Of a stretch of DNA of 46,131 nucleotides, positions 7,952-17,049 are shown piece after piece. The notes below the pieces were generated by a model that worked only from the letters and a program-made list of their open reading frames with translations, was not told the DNA's origin and searched no databases. Source of the DNA: an uncultured Prevotella sp. (GTDB lineage Bacteria; Bacteroidota; Bacteroidia; Bacteroidales; Bacteroidaceae); NCBI GenBank assembly GCA_900319905.1, contig ONQB01000024.1, positions 1 to 46,131 on the forward strand, given 5' to 3'. The position numbers and the translations under genes are program-made. Within the stretch, counting starts at the first letter, position 1. Each line of letters begins with the position of its first letter.

Positions 7952-10645
7952 ATGAAGAAATCATTGGCACTTCTACCTTTTCTTCTATCCTCTTTATCGC
8001 CAGCCTGCGCACAAACAGGGCAGAAGATCAGCCTGGACAGTCTCGGCGCAGTGACTCCCGGCGTCTCCTCCGGCTCGGTTGACGTGGTGAGCCAAAGGCG
8101 CATGAACAAAGGCATACTCACCACCGCCCTCGACGCCCTCAACGGTCAGGCAGCCGGTGTCAACATCAGCAATGCCGACAACCGCATGGCACAGCTCAGT
8201 TCGGTGCGTGTGCGCGGTACTACGTCGCTCACCGGCGGCAACGACCCGCTCATCATCATAGATGGCGTTTACAGCGACCTCTCCACCCTATCAACCATCT
8301 ATCCTGCTGACATTGAGAGCTTTGCTATTCTTCGCAATGCTGCGGAGACCGCACAGTACGGGTCACGCGGTGCCTCGGGTGTCATCGAAGTGACCACGAA
8401 GAAAGGCAAAGGTGCCGCCTTCCATATATCCTATGACGGAAGCCTGGGTATTGAGTCAGTATACAAGAATATAGAAATGCTCAATGCGCAGCAGTATATG
8501 GCGGCCGCACAAGAACTCGGTTTGAGCTATAAAGACTTCGGCTCAGACACTGACTTTCCTGAGGCCATCACACGGACCGGACTGATACAGAACCACCACA
8601 TCGCCTTCAGCGGTGGCGGCGAGACCTCCAGCTACCGCGCTTCACTGGCTTATATGGACCACAAAGCCGTCATCGACACGAAAGGAACCAACAATTTCGT
8701 GGCGAAACTCGACATCACGCAACAGGCGTTCAACAATCACCTGAACATCGATTTCGGCGTGTTCGGATCATCACAGAAGACCAATGGCATCTTCGACGAG
8801 CAGGCTCTGTTCTACTCCGCCGCCACACAGAATCCGACCATCGGACGCGACGAGCGCTCCAAGAACGGCAATGCCTCAGAGATCAACCCTCCCCGCACTG
8901 TGTTAAGCGAGAAGAACGACACGAAGAACATGAACTTCGACACGCACCTGAAGCTGACCATCCGCCTGCCCTACGACCTTCGGCTTATCCTTCGCGGTTC
9001 TTATAATTTCAACAATACAGAGAACGGACAGTTCTGTCCTACGTGGATATGGGCACAAGGACAGGCCTACCGCGGACAGCACAAGTCGGAAGACTGGCTG
9101 GTCAACACCACACTCGACTGGAGCCATCAATGGGGCATCCATGCACTATCGCTGGAGGCACTGGGCGAATATCAGAAAAGTCGCCGCACGGGATTCTGGA
9201 CGCTCGTGAAAGGCTTTACCTCCAACGATTTCGGCTACAACAACCTTGCCGCCGGTTCCATCCGACCCTATGGCGGCACGGGCAGCGACTATGCCGATCC
9301 GGCACTGGGATCATTCATGGCAAGTGCCAGCTACACCTTATTAGACAGATACAGCCTCTCTGCCTCGGTACGCACCGACGGATCGTCGATGATGGCCAAA
9401 GGCAACCGTTGGGGCACATTTCCTTCAGTCTCGGCCAACTGGGACGTGATGAAGGAGCCCTTCATGAAGAACGTGCGACCATTGGTGAGCATGCTGAAAC
9501 TGCGTACTGGCTACGGTATCACCGGTAACCTCGGTGCCATCACGTCGTACACTACCCTCAACACCATGCAGCCCGTAGGCGTCGTACCCATCAACGGCTC
9601 TTCCACCATCACACTGGGCTCTCTGCGCAATGCCAATCCCGACTTGAAATGGGAGAAACGCGCCTCATGGAACATCGGTGCGGACTTTGGCATGTTCAAC
9701 AACCGACTGTTGTTGACCTTAGAGTATTATTACTCTAAAACCACCGACATGATTTATGATTACGACGTGCCCGTACCACCCTTCACCTACAACAAGTTGC
9801 TGGCCAACATCGGCTCCATGCAAAACAGCGGTATTGAGCTTGGCTTAGGCTTTACGCCAATACAGAAGAAGGACATGGAGCTCAACGTCAACATCAATAT
9901 CTCCTGGCAAAAGAACAAGCTACTGTCGCTGAGCGGCTACTATCAGGACTATTACCTCTCGGCCGCCAACGTTACGCCCATCGGCGGGCTCAATGGCGCC
10001 GGTCAGCACGGTGGCAATGCCAATGTGCTCTATCAGATTGTCGGCCAACCGCTCGGTGTGTTCTATCTGCCCCACTGCAAAGGCATTGTGGACCGAGGCA
10101 ACGGCTATAAAATGTACGACATTGAGGACCTTAACAACGACGGCACCATTGACCTTTCAGATAATGGCGGTGACCGCTACATCGCCGGACAGGCCACACC
10201 AAAGATGACACTCGGATCAAACATCAGCTTCCGCTACAAGGATTTCGACGTGTCGATGCAGATGAACGGTGCCTTCGGTCACAAGATTTTCAACGGTACC
10301 TCACTCGCCTACAACAACCTATCAAGCTTTCCCGACTACAATATGATGAAAGGCGCCCCCGAACGGCGCATCGTCGATCAGAACGTGTCTGACTACTGGC
10401 TTGAGAGCGGCGACTATCTCAATTTCGACTATCTCACCGTGGGCTGGAACGTACCTGTGAGGAGCCCATATATAAGTGCCCTGCGATTGTCGGTCTCTGT
10501 CAACAATCTCGCCACCATCACCTCCTACAGCGGATTGACTCCGATGATTAACAACTACATCGTCTCAAGCACCCTCGGCATCGACGACAAACGGTCGTAT
10601 CCCTGCTTCCGCACCTGGTCGATGGGAGTCAGCATCCAGTTTTAA
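7952..10645 (+). CDS. SusC/RagA-family TonB-linked outer-membrane protein
   Basis: The ATG at 7952 gives 897 residues with a clean signal peptide (MKKSLALLPFLLSSLSPACAQ); a start at 7895 would add 19 residues ahead of it and coincide with the -7 box. The plug domain is clear: NGQAAGVNISNAD, VRVRGTTSLTGGNDPLIIIDGV, DIESFAILRNAAETAQYGSRGASGVIEV. The rest is the barrel, ending in Phe. The N-terminal CarboxypepD_reg domain usual in SusC is absent, so the protein is short for its family. It pairs with the SusD gene 18 nt downstream and presumably imports a bound glycan or peptide. No glycosidase or regulator is adjacent, so the substrate is unknown. Confidence 0.95.
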   Translation: MKKSLALLPFLLSSLSPACAQTGQKISLDSLGAVTPGVSSGSVDVVSQRRMNKGILTTALDALNGQAAGVNISNADNRMAQLSSVRVRGTTSLTGGNDPLIIIDGVYSDLSTLSTIYPADIESFAILRNAAETAQYGSRGASGVIEVTTKKGKGAAFHISYDGSLGIESVYKNIEMLNAQQYMAAAQELGLSYKDFGSDTDFPEAITRTGLIQNHHIAFSGGGETSSYRASLAYMDHKAVIDTKGTNNFVAKLDITQQAFNNHLNIDFGVFGSSQKTNGIFDEQALFYSAATQNPTIGRDERSKNGNASEINPPRTVLSEKNDTKNMNFDTHLKLTIRLPYDLRLILRGSYNFNNTENGQFCPTWIWAQGQAYRGQHKSEDWLVNTTLDWSHQWGIHALSLEALGEYQKSRRTGFWTLVKGFTSNDFGYNNLAAGSIRPYGGTGSDYADPALGSFMASASYTLLDRYSLSASVRTDGSSMMAKGNRWGTFPSVSANWDVMKEPFMKNVRPLVSMLKLRTGYGITGNLGAITSYTTLNTMQPVGVVPINGSSTITLGSLRNANPDLKWEKRASWNIGADFGMFNNRLLLTLEYYYSKTTDMIYDYDVPVPPFTYNKLLANIGSMQNSGIELGLGFTPIQKKDMELNVNINISWQKNKLLSLSGYYQDYYLSAANVTPIGGLNGAGQHGGNANVLYQIVGQPLGVFYLPHCKGIVDRGNGYKMYDIEDLNNDGTIDLSDNGGDRYIAGQATPKMTLGSNISFRYKDFDVSMQMNGAFGHKIFNGTSLAYNNLSSFPDYNMMKGAPERRIVDQNVSDYWLESGDYLNFDYLTVGWNVPVRSPYISALRLSVSVNNLATITSYSGLTPMINNYIVSSTLGIDDKRSYPCFRTWSMGVSIQF

Positions 10646-10663
10646 CCTCTCAAGCATCCAATC

Positions 10664-12301
10664 ATGAAAACGATATCTTTCATTCATTCCCTATCCTTAG
10701 GACTGATGGGCATGGTGCCACTGCTCTTGCTGTCGTCGTGTCTCTCCGAAGATCCCCGCGACCGCATCGAAGAGACGCAGGCCTATACCTCAGCCAACGA
10801 TCTCTACATCAATGCTGTCGGCACGCTCTATAATTATATTGGCGGCAACAGTCAGAGCCAAGGACTGCAAGGTACCTATCGCGGGGTGTACGACTACAAC
10901 ACGTTCACCACCGACGAGGCCATCATCCCCATCCGCGGCGGTGACTGGTACGACGGCGGTTTTTGGCAGGACCTCTATCTGCACACGTGGAAGCCATCGG
11001 ACAATGCCCTTGAAGACACCTGGAACTATCTGTTCAAGGTCATCACGCTCTGCAACAAAGGGCTGGCGGCTCTTGACACCTACAAAAGTCTCACCACGAC
11101 AACCCAATACAACACATGGACAGCTGAGACTCGCGCACTGCGTGCCATGTTCTATTGGTACGCCATGGATATGTGGGGCAACATCCCCTTGGTGACAAGT
11201 GCCACGCAGACCTTAACCGACACCAAACAGGTAAAGCGGTCGGAGATGTTCAAATTCATCGTTGACGAGCTGCAGGCCGCCGAGCCCCTGCTCGCCAACG
11301 AGCACAGCAACCAGTTCGGCAACTATTATGGTCACATGACGCGGCCGGTAGTTGACTTTCTCTTGGCCAAACTGTTGCTTAACGCCGAGGTATACAGCGA
11401 TGATGACTGGACCGATTGGCTGCGGCCTGACGGCAGACAGCTCACGTACACCGTCGACGGACAACAGCTCAACGCCTGGCAGGCCTGCATCGCCTATTGC
11501 AACAAGCTGGAGGCTGACGGCTACCAGCTGGAGAGTGACCGGCTGCTCAACTTCTCGGTCAATAACGAGACTTCACGTGAGAACATCTTTACCATTCCGC
11601 TTGACAAGACGCTCTACACCGCACAGTTCCAAAATCTATTCCGCTCACGCCACTATGCGCACGGCGGTGCCTATGGCACGGCATCAGAGAACGGATCGTG
11701 TGCTACCATTGCCACGGTAAAGGCCTATGGCTACCAAACCGACAGCGTGGACACACGATGGGCTCAAGACTTCTATGCCGACACGGTATATGTGGACGGA
11801 CAGAAGATACTGCTTGACGACGGGACGCCGCTCGTCTATTATCCGCTTGAGGTGGCAGTCAACCTCACTTACAGTCCTTATATCCGCACCGCTGGCGCTC
11901 GTATGGCCAAATATGAGGTTGACCGCAAGGCCTACAACGACGGCAAGAACCAGGACAACGACATCGTGCTGTTCCGTTATGCTGACGTGCTGCTGATGCG
12001 TGCCGAAGCCAAGGTGCGCAACGGCGAAAGCGGTCAGGCCGACCTTGATGCCATCCGGCAACGCGTGGGCATGCCGTCACGCCCCGCCACGCTGAGCAAT
12101 ATCCTCGCCGAGCGACGCATGGAGATGATGTGGGAAGGATGGCGGCGCAACGACCTCATCCGCTACGGACTGTTCACCAATGCCTATGACCTGCGGCCAC
12201 AACTGGAGGATGAAGCCAAGGCACCTTACACCATTGTCTTCCCCATCCCCTACAACACACTGGAGATGAACAAAAAACTTAAGCAGAACAGCGGCTATTG
12301 A
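10664..12301 (+). CDS. SusD/RagB-family nutrient-binding lipoprotein
   Basis: The 545-residue surface lipoprotein has a signal ending LLLSSC (Cys26). It shows typical SusD features: an N-terminal TPR-like region with ALRAMFYWYAMDMWGNIPLV, and a C-terminal RYADVLLMRAEAKVRNGESGQADLDAIRQRVG followed by ILAERRMEMMWEGWRRNDLIRYG. SusD proteins form the lid over SusC and bind the ligand. It is translated from the same transcript as the SusC gene (18 nt gap). The ligand cannot be predicted. Confidence 0.96.
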   Translation: MKTISFIHSLSLGLMGMVPLLLLSSCLSEDPRDRIEETQAYTSANDLYINAVGTLYNYIGGNSQSQGLQGTYRGVYDYNTFTTDEAIIPIRGGDWYDGGFWQDLYLHTWKPSDNALEDTWNYLFKVITLCNKGLAALDTYKSLTTTTQYNTWTAETRALRAMFYWYAMDMWGNIPLVTSATQTLTDTKQVKRSEMFKFIVDELQAAEPLLANEHSNQFGNYYGHMTRPVVDFLLAKLLLNAEVYSDDDWTDWLRPDGRQLTYTVDGQQLNAWQACIAYCNKLEADGYQLESDRLLNFSVNNETSRENIFTIPLDKTLYTAQFQNLFRSRHYAHGGAYGTASENGSCATIATVKAYGYQTDSVDTRWAQDFYADTVYVDGQKILLDDGTPLVYYPLEVAVNLTYSPYIRTAGARMAKYEVDRKAYNDGKNQDNDIVLFRYADVLLMRAEAKVRNGESGQADLDAIRQRVGMPSRPATLSNILAERRMEMMWEGWRRNDLIRYGLFTNAYDLRPQLEDEAKAPYTIVFPIPYNTLEMNKKLKQNSGY

Positions 12302-12345
12302 CAAGGCATGGTCGTCTACTTAACAAAAGACTCAAGGAATAGGCG

Positions 12346-15300
12346 TTACGCCTCTATCCATTTCCGCGCATATTCTACGGCATACTTGCGCAGGTCGTCA
12401 CCTTGCACGATCTTGATCTGCTCTGCCAATCCGATATAGAAGCGGCCAACACCCTTCATGTCGTTCACCTTGGTCACGAGGACCCATGGGTAATCAGCAC
12501 TGTCACTGTCATTGTTCTCGGCGATGCACGACTCTGATGCAGGATGCTCCTCCACCAGCAGGTTGTAAGCCAAGGGCTTCAGCTTCAGGATGATATCAAT
12601 TGGTTTCACTCCCTGATTCTCCTGCATGTCAAAAATGTCAATGCTGATGGACTTGTGGCGACTGGGGTATCGCCATGCCTTCCCTGTCGGCTCAACGGCC
12701 TCGATGCGCGATATCTTATATTCTTTGATCTCGTTTTTATCAGTATCGTAGCAGATGACCGCCTTGTGTTCAGGTTGCAACTGATAAGGCTCCACATTGC
12801 GGTCATTCTTATGCTTACTCGACTGATAGCCTTTGAGTATCACGCTGCGGCGTTTTCTAATTGCGTCGCGCAGCAGAAGCGTCTTGCGGGTGTCACCGTC
12901 CTCTGTGGTATCCATCTTCTTCTGCCATGCCTGCTTTTGAAGCTCCTTAGTCATGGGAATGGTGGCGCCACTGGTACGGTAGTAAGATGATTCTACATAT
13001 TCAGGGCGATTGAGGTCGGGCTTGAAGGAGACAATACCATATTCATATGGCCGGACAATGATGCGCAAGATGTCATCACCCTCATTGTTTCTTTCAATGC
13101 GATAGTTCACATGAGTGGCCGTGATGCTCTGGTCCGTATTCATTCCCTGCTCATCGGTAAAAGCACTGTCGACAAGCAGTTTGATGTACAGCCGGTATTT
13201 GTCCATCGCTGCCTCGGAGATGATGTGGTTGGCCGCCATATACTCCAAGTCATTCTTCAAGCCGCAGGAATAACCGCCATCGGTAACGCCGAGGATCAGC
13301 TCACCGCCCGTCACCGTGTTGAGGAATCCACAGATGGCTTTCAGGATGTTCCACTTCTGACGGGCTATGTCCGGTCGCATGTTGTTGTCTGATGGGTAGA
13401 CAGCGGAGGACTTGAATTCCAGCGTGTCACTCTCATCACCGTAATAGGTAAGCTCGTGGTAAATGTTCTGGTAGATGTCGCCGACCCCGAGGAACGAGGC
13501 AATGTTTTTCTTGATACGGTTGACTTCTGAGATATCAATCCTTCCGTTGAGGACATTGGAAGCCTCCACGACCTGCCGGAGATAGTCGATGTCCTTGGGT
13601 TCAAACTCATTCTGCTGAGGATGGGTGAGCACGCTGTCGTCGGCGTCCTTATAGCGTTTGAGCTGGTCGATGACTTCATTTTCCCGATGGTAACGCTCCA
13701 CTGCCGCAAGCGAGTCATCCATCTTGATGTCAAGGGTGGCGGATGCGTTGCCAATGGAGAAATTGATGAGATTGTCGAGATAGCGGCACTCGTGCTCGAT
13801 GTAAGCGGCATCGCGGCCGTTGTCGGTTATCATTGCCGCCATGCCGGCTGCTGTAAGACAGTGGTAGCGCTCTTCAGTGCTCGTGGATTGCTGTGACTTG
13901 GCAAACAGCAGATGGGTGAAGACGGCGGCATAGGTCTTGTCGATGGCAATGCCTCCGATCTCTTCCGAATGGAAATTTCTGTCGTCCACCTCGTTGCTTA
14001 CACATCTTAAGTAGTCCTCGGCCATGAAGTTGTAACTCCGGTCCACGAAGTCGTACCCCCTTTTCGTTTCGTCAAGCGCATTCTCGTCAAGCCTGTAAAA
14101 GCCGTTGACCACCTCGTGGTTCTTGTCGTCCTTCTTTGCCCCGTTGATACGGATGCGGATGGGGAAACGTTCATCTTTGGCATCTTCGATAATAGGATTA
14201 TACCTCTTGTCGAAGACATTGATCACCAGTCCGTTTGCACCCAGCCACCGGTCACCGCCGCTGAACTCCTCTACCCACACCGCGTCCACCGTACGTCCTA
14301 CAGCACTCTCAGCCCTGTCGATATAGAAATCTTCAAAATCATCATTAAGCGAGAAGGTGTAGTCCTGATGTGAGGTTGGCGTGTATCTGGCGCTCAGGTA
14401 AGTACCTATTCTGAAGCGTCTCATAAACTTGTCTCTGCTGATACCATGAAGGTTGGGAGCAATCTCTACCTTGCCTGATATCGTGTTGTAATTGGGGTCT
14501 ATGGTCTCTGCCTCTATCCTTGTGGGCGTCATGGCTGTTATGCGGATGTAGACGAATTCATCGGGTTCGTAGTCCTTGAGCGTGATCTTGGGAGAAGGTT
14601 TTACGGTGTCGAGGCCAACAAGCAGATCCCGGCGAAGCTGCATGACGTCGGGGAAACCAGTTTTATTCTTACGCTCCTTGCGTGGAACTTCCACATGACA
14701 ATAGGGTTCGATGGTCAGTTGGTCAACCCGTTTTGCCTTCGTGTAGTCCGCATAGTTCATGGCAGCCATGCTATAGTTGTTGCCATTGATGGTGATGACA
14801 CCATGTCCCTCATAGAAATATTCATCATCCTGGACTGCTGAAGAACTGCCAACCGCAAGGCCCGCCGGAACCATAAATCTGGTTCTGGCAACCTTCTCGC
14901 CAAAAAGCGGTCGCATGAATGTGGCATCATTCTCTATATCCTGCCAAGTAAAGGCGTAGGAGAGCACCTTACGGTTTTTGGCGCAGGCACAGATCAGCAA
15001 CTCCATCTTTTCGGGCAGTTCCACCGTCTTGCCGTCATCCATGAGAAGCAACAGGTCAGCAAGTGCGGTCAGAACCTTGAGATCATAGCGGTTCATCTTG
15101 TTCATGGCCAGGAGGTATGCTGCAATCATGCGAATATTCCTGTTGGTGTTGTCACCCCATTTGGTCGATACGTTGCTGTAAAGGCAGTCCTGTGACATGT
15201 CGGCTAACAGTTCCTCTACCGCATCGTGGAGACAGTCCACGCTTTTTTCGAAGTCGCCGTTGGCTTCATATGTGATGTATTGGTATCCTCTGAGATAAGA

Positions 15301-15381
15301 GAGGAGACGCTCGAAATTCTCTACTGCATATTCTTTTCGAACCTCAAGCCAGAAGGGTGGTTGGTTGATGCGCTTGTACAT
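12346..15381 (-). CDS. Large AlbA_2 (Schlafen-type) plus WYL-like domain protein
   Basis: The 1011-residue cytoplasmic protein has no signal or membrane segment. Residues about 1-230 are mainly helical and unknown. About 270-380 hold beta-rich stretches (DEFVYIRITAMTPTRIEAET and a second similar block) that could be S1/OB-like barrels. Residues about 645-830 match the AlbA_2 putative nucleic-acid-binding domain: DTLEFKSSAVYP, then ICGFLNTVTGGELILGVTDGG. The C-terminal part (about 850-1011) looks like WYL plus its C-terminal extension: KAVICYDTDKNEIKEYKISRIEAVEP, then LAYNLLVEEHPASES and VGRFYIGLAEQIKIV. Stress or defence signalling through nucleic acid is inference only. The gene stands alone with its own promoter and converges on susD. 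Confidence 0.75.
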   Translation of the reverse strand: MYKRINQPPFWLEVRKEYAVENFERLLSYLRGYQYITYEANGDFEKSVDCLHDAVEELLADMSQDCLYSNVSTKWGDNTNRNIRMIAAYLLAMNKMNRYDLKVLTALADLLLLMDDGKTVELPEKMELLICACAKNRKVLSYAFTWQDIENDATFMRPLFGEKVARTRFMVPAGLAVGSSSAVQDDEYFYEGHGVITINGNNYSMAAMNYADYTKAKRVDQLTIEPYCHVEVPRKERKNKTGFPDVMQLRRDLLVGLDTVKPSPKITLKDYEPDEFVYIRITAMTPTRIEAETIDPNYNTISGKVEIAPNLHGISRDKFMRRFRIGTYLSARYTPTSHQDYTFSLNDDFEDFYIDRAESAVGRTVDAVWVEEFSGGDRWLGANGLVINVFDKRYNPIIEDAKDERFPIRIRINGAKKDDKNHEVVNGFYRLDENALDETKRGYDFVDRSYNFMAEDYLRCVSNEVDDRNFHSEEIGGIAIDKTYAAVFTHLLFAKSQQSTSTEERYHCLTAAGMAAMITDNGRDAAYIEHECRYLDNLINFSIGNASATLDIKMDDSLAAVERYHRENEVIDQLKRYKDADDSVLTHPQQNEFEPKDIDYLRQVVEASNVLNGRIDISEVNRIKKNIASFLGVGDIYQNIYHELTYYGDESDTLEFKSSAVYPSDNNMRPDIARQKWNILKAICGFLNTVTGGELILGVTDGGYSCGLKNDLEYMAANHIISEAAMDKYRLYIKLLVDSAFTDEQGMNTDQSITATHVNYRIERNNEGDDILRIIVRPYEYGIVSFKPDLNRPEYVESSYYRTSGATIPMTKELQKQAWQKKMDTTEDGDTRKTLLLRDAIRKRRSVILKGYQSSKHKNDRNVEPYQLQPEHKAVICYDTDKNEIKEYKISRIEAVEPTGKAWRYPSRHKSISIDIFDMQENQGVKPIDIILKLKPLAYNLLVEEHPASESCIAENNDSDSADYPWVLVTKVNDMKGVGRFYIGLAEQIKIVQGDDLRKYAVEYARKWIEA

Positions 15382-15704
15382 AAATGTTCAGAATGATTAT
15401 TTCCAATGCAAACGTACAAATTTTTCTTGAGATAGCAACAGATTATTACTATATTTTTAATGAGAGTTGCAATATGGGCATACCGAATCCTCGTAATAAG
15501 ACATGAAGACGCATAGAGGACGGTCAGGCTCATGGATTTTCTTTAAAAATTTAATCATTTTCTTTGGCGATTCCAATTTATTTGCTACCTTTGCCGTCGA
15601 ATCAATGCATCAAGAGTTGTCGTATTGGACACACCAACCGAGTATAGCAGATAACCACGGTGGTAAAAGGATGCGTAAGTGTTTAACTTAAAAAAATTAT
15701 CTCT
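15382..15704. promoter_or_regulatory. Divergent promoter region between the AlbA_2/WYL gene and the small-protein/bcp operon
   Basis: On the plus strand TTTG at 15563-15566 and TACCTTTG at 15586-15593 are 19 nt apart, a near-perfect promoter giving a leader of about 105 nt before 15705. On the minus strand TACGTTTG (plus CAAACGTA, 15409-15416) with a GTTG-like -33 at 15436-15439 serves the large gene. No riboswitch or RNA gene was recognised in the leader. Confidence 0.7.
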
Positions 15705-15920
15705 ATGAATCAGAACAAAGTAGAGTTGGAAAAAGGGGCACATCGTGCCGAGTGTGAAATCGCCAAGTACGCAGCTGATTTGGCAGCCAAGACCGACGAA
15801 GAGTTGCAGGCCATTGTAGAGCGTGAACGCAATTGTCGTGGCTGGACCAGTCAACGCAGCTACTTTCTTGCAGCCTTAAGGCAGGAATGTGAAAGAAGGC
15901 ATATCAAGTACTGTTGGTGA
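15705..15920 (+). CDS. Small charged protein of unknown function
   Basis: The 71-residue soluble protein is rich in Glu, Lys, Arg and Ala, with predicted helices around EKGAHRAECEIAKYAADLAAKTDEE split over two segments, then WTSQRSYFLAALRQECERR. I do not recognise a family. The strong promoter at 15563-15593 and the bcp gene only 35 nt downstream suggest the two are co-transcribed. Coding composition resembles its neighbours, which supports a real gene. Confidence 0.6.
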   Translation: MNQNKVELEKGAHRAECEIAKYAADLAAKTDEELQAIVERERNCRGWTSQRSYFLAALRQECERRHIKYCW

Positions 15921-15955
15921 TCGTGAACGAGAATATTAACAGACATCAAAAGAAT

Positions 15956-16411
15956 ATGACTATGGAAATTGGACAGAAACTGCCGGAGGTTCTTGGCTTA
16001 GACCAGGACGGCAAAGAAATCAGAACGAGCGACTTCAAAGGCAAGAAGCTCGTGCTTTACATCTACCCAAAGGATTCAACTCCCGGATGTACCAACGAGG
16101 CCTGCAATCTTCGCGACAACTATGAGCGTTTTCTCGCAAAAGGCTATGCTGTCGTGGGTGTAAGCATACAGAGTGCCGAAAGCCACAAGAAGTTCATCGC
16201 AAAGTACGACTTGCCTTTCCCACTCATTGCCGATACTGAGAAGAAACTTGTCACTGAACTTGGCGTATACGGAGAGAAGAAAATGTACGGCAAGACGACA
16301 ATGGGCACCTTCCGTACAACATTCATCACTGACGAGGACGGTGTCATTACTGAAATATTCCGACCAAAGCAGATTAAAGTCAAGGAACACGCTCAACAGA
16401 TATTGGACTGA
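15956..16411 (+). CDS. bcp: Thioredoxin-dependent thiol peroxidase (peroxiredoxin Bcp)
   Basis: The 151-residue peroxiredoxin starts at MTMEIGQKLPEV; a start at 15962 is also possible, and one at 15914 would overlap the previous gene. The active-site block is YIYPKDSTPGCTNEACNLRD, with the peroxidatic Cys in TPGCT and the resolving Cys five residues later, as in atypical 2-Cys Bcp. FRTTFITDEDGVI is the conserved C-terminal strand. It reduces hydroperoxides using thioredoxin and thus draws on the trxB gene earlier in the window. Confidence 0.97.
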   Translation: MTMEIGQKLPEVLGLDQDGKEIRTSDFKGKKLVLYIYPKDSTPGCTNEACNLRDNYERFLAKGYAVVGVSIQSAESHKKFIAKYDLPFPLIADTEKKLVTELGVYGEKKMYGKTTMGTFRTTFITDEDGVITEIFRPKQIKVKEHAQQILD

Positions 16412-16419
16412 TAAGCATT

Positions 16420-16615
16420 GTGGTCGATTATTGCGAATTGCCATTTATATTTTATGCACCGTAGGTGCAATTTTATGCCAAAGCAATTTTCTTCATGGAC
16501 TGGCTTGGCCCCGCAGGGGAGGGGTTTAAATCTATGGGATAGCCGTCGAGCTTGCTCGTAAGGCTACCCCATAGATTTAAGCCAATAGCTCCATTGGGGA
16601 GCGAAAGCTAATACA
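16420..16615. repeat. Repeat B, locus 1 (chain of GC mini-hairpins)
   Basis: Bases 16420-16505 match 46046-46131 with two differences in 86 nt. The element contains the mini-hairpins GCACC-GTA-GGTGC and CCCC-GCA-GGGG. There is a large stem, 16526-16544 against 16562-16580 (18 of 19 bases complementary), with CGAGC-TT-GCTCG inside its loop. A further hairpin of the GCTCC-ATTG-GGGAGC type follows. It occupies the non-coding gap between bcp and the next promoter. Confidence 0.8.
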
Positions 16616-16655
16616 TGATTTCCTCACTTTCTTATTGAAAATAGAGACGGAAGCG

Positions 16656-16686
16656 TTGGCAGTTTAGAGGAAAAAGGTTATCTTTG
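16656..16686 (+). promoter_or_regulatory. Promoter upstream of the desulfoferrodoxin remnant
   Basis: TTG at 16656-16658 and TATCTTTG at 16679-16686, 20 nt apart, match the Bacteroidetes promoter pattern and lie 46 nt before the ATG at 16733. Confidence 0.6.
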
Positions 16687-16732
16687 TCAGCGTTACAAGT
16701 AACACAAAGACAATATTTAAACAGCGAACATT

Positions 16733-16903
16733 ATGGCAAAGAGAAATGAAGTATACAAGTGCCCTGAGTGTGGCAATATAGTAGAAGTGTTGGTTCCGAC
16801 AGACAAAGAGCTCTGCGGTTTCAAACTGCTTAAGGAGAATACCACCGACGCCGCCACGGAGAAGCATGTTCCCGTGGTAGAAAAGATTGACGGCGGTTGG
16901 TAG
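16733..16903 (+). pseudogene. Desulfoferrodoxin (superoxide reductase) N-terminal remnant
   Basis: The 56-codon frame begins [20 protein letters not shown] and later reads [20 protein letters not shown], which is the N-terminal desulforedoxin-like domain and the EKH active-site segment of 2Fe superoxide reductase. It then stops (GGW, stop) before the rest of the catalytic iron site. The second metal-binding Cys pair, normally CC, is reduced to one Cys in ELCGFKLL, with residues missing. Full-length proteins have about 120-130 residues. The promoter still looks intact. I read this as a decaying gene rather than a new short protein. Confidence 0.75.
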
Positions 16904-17049
16904 TGTGGTCGCTGCCCCCAGCGACCAACCCATTGAAACTAATATGTCATCGCCTTGTAGCCCTTTCACGGCAGCGATAAAAGCCACGCATGGCAGACTC
17001 ATCACTTATCTTAGCGGAAATTCTGCCTACGCTCACACTTTCCCAGAGA

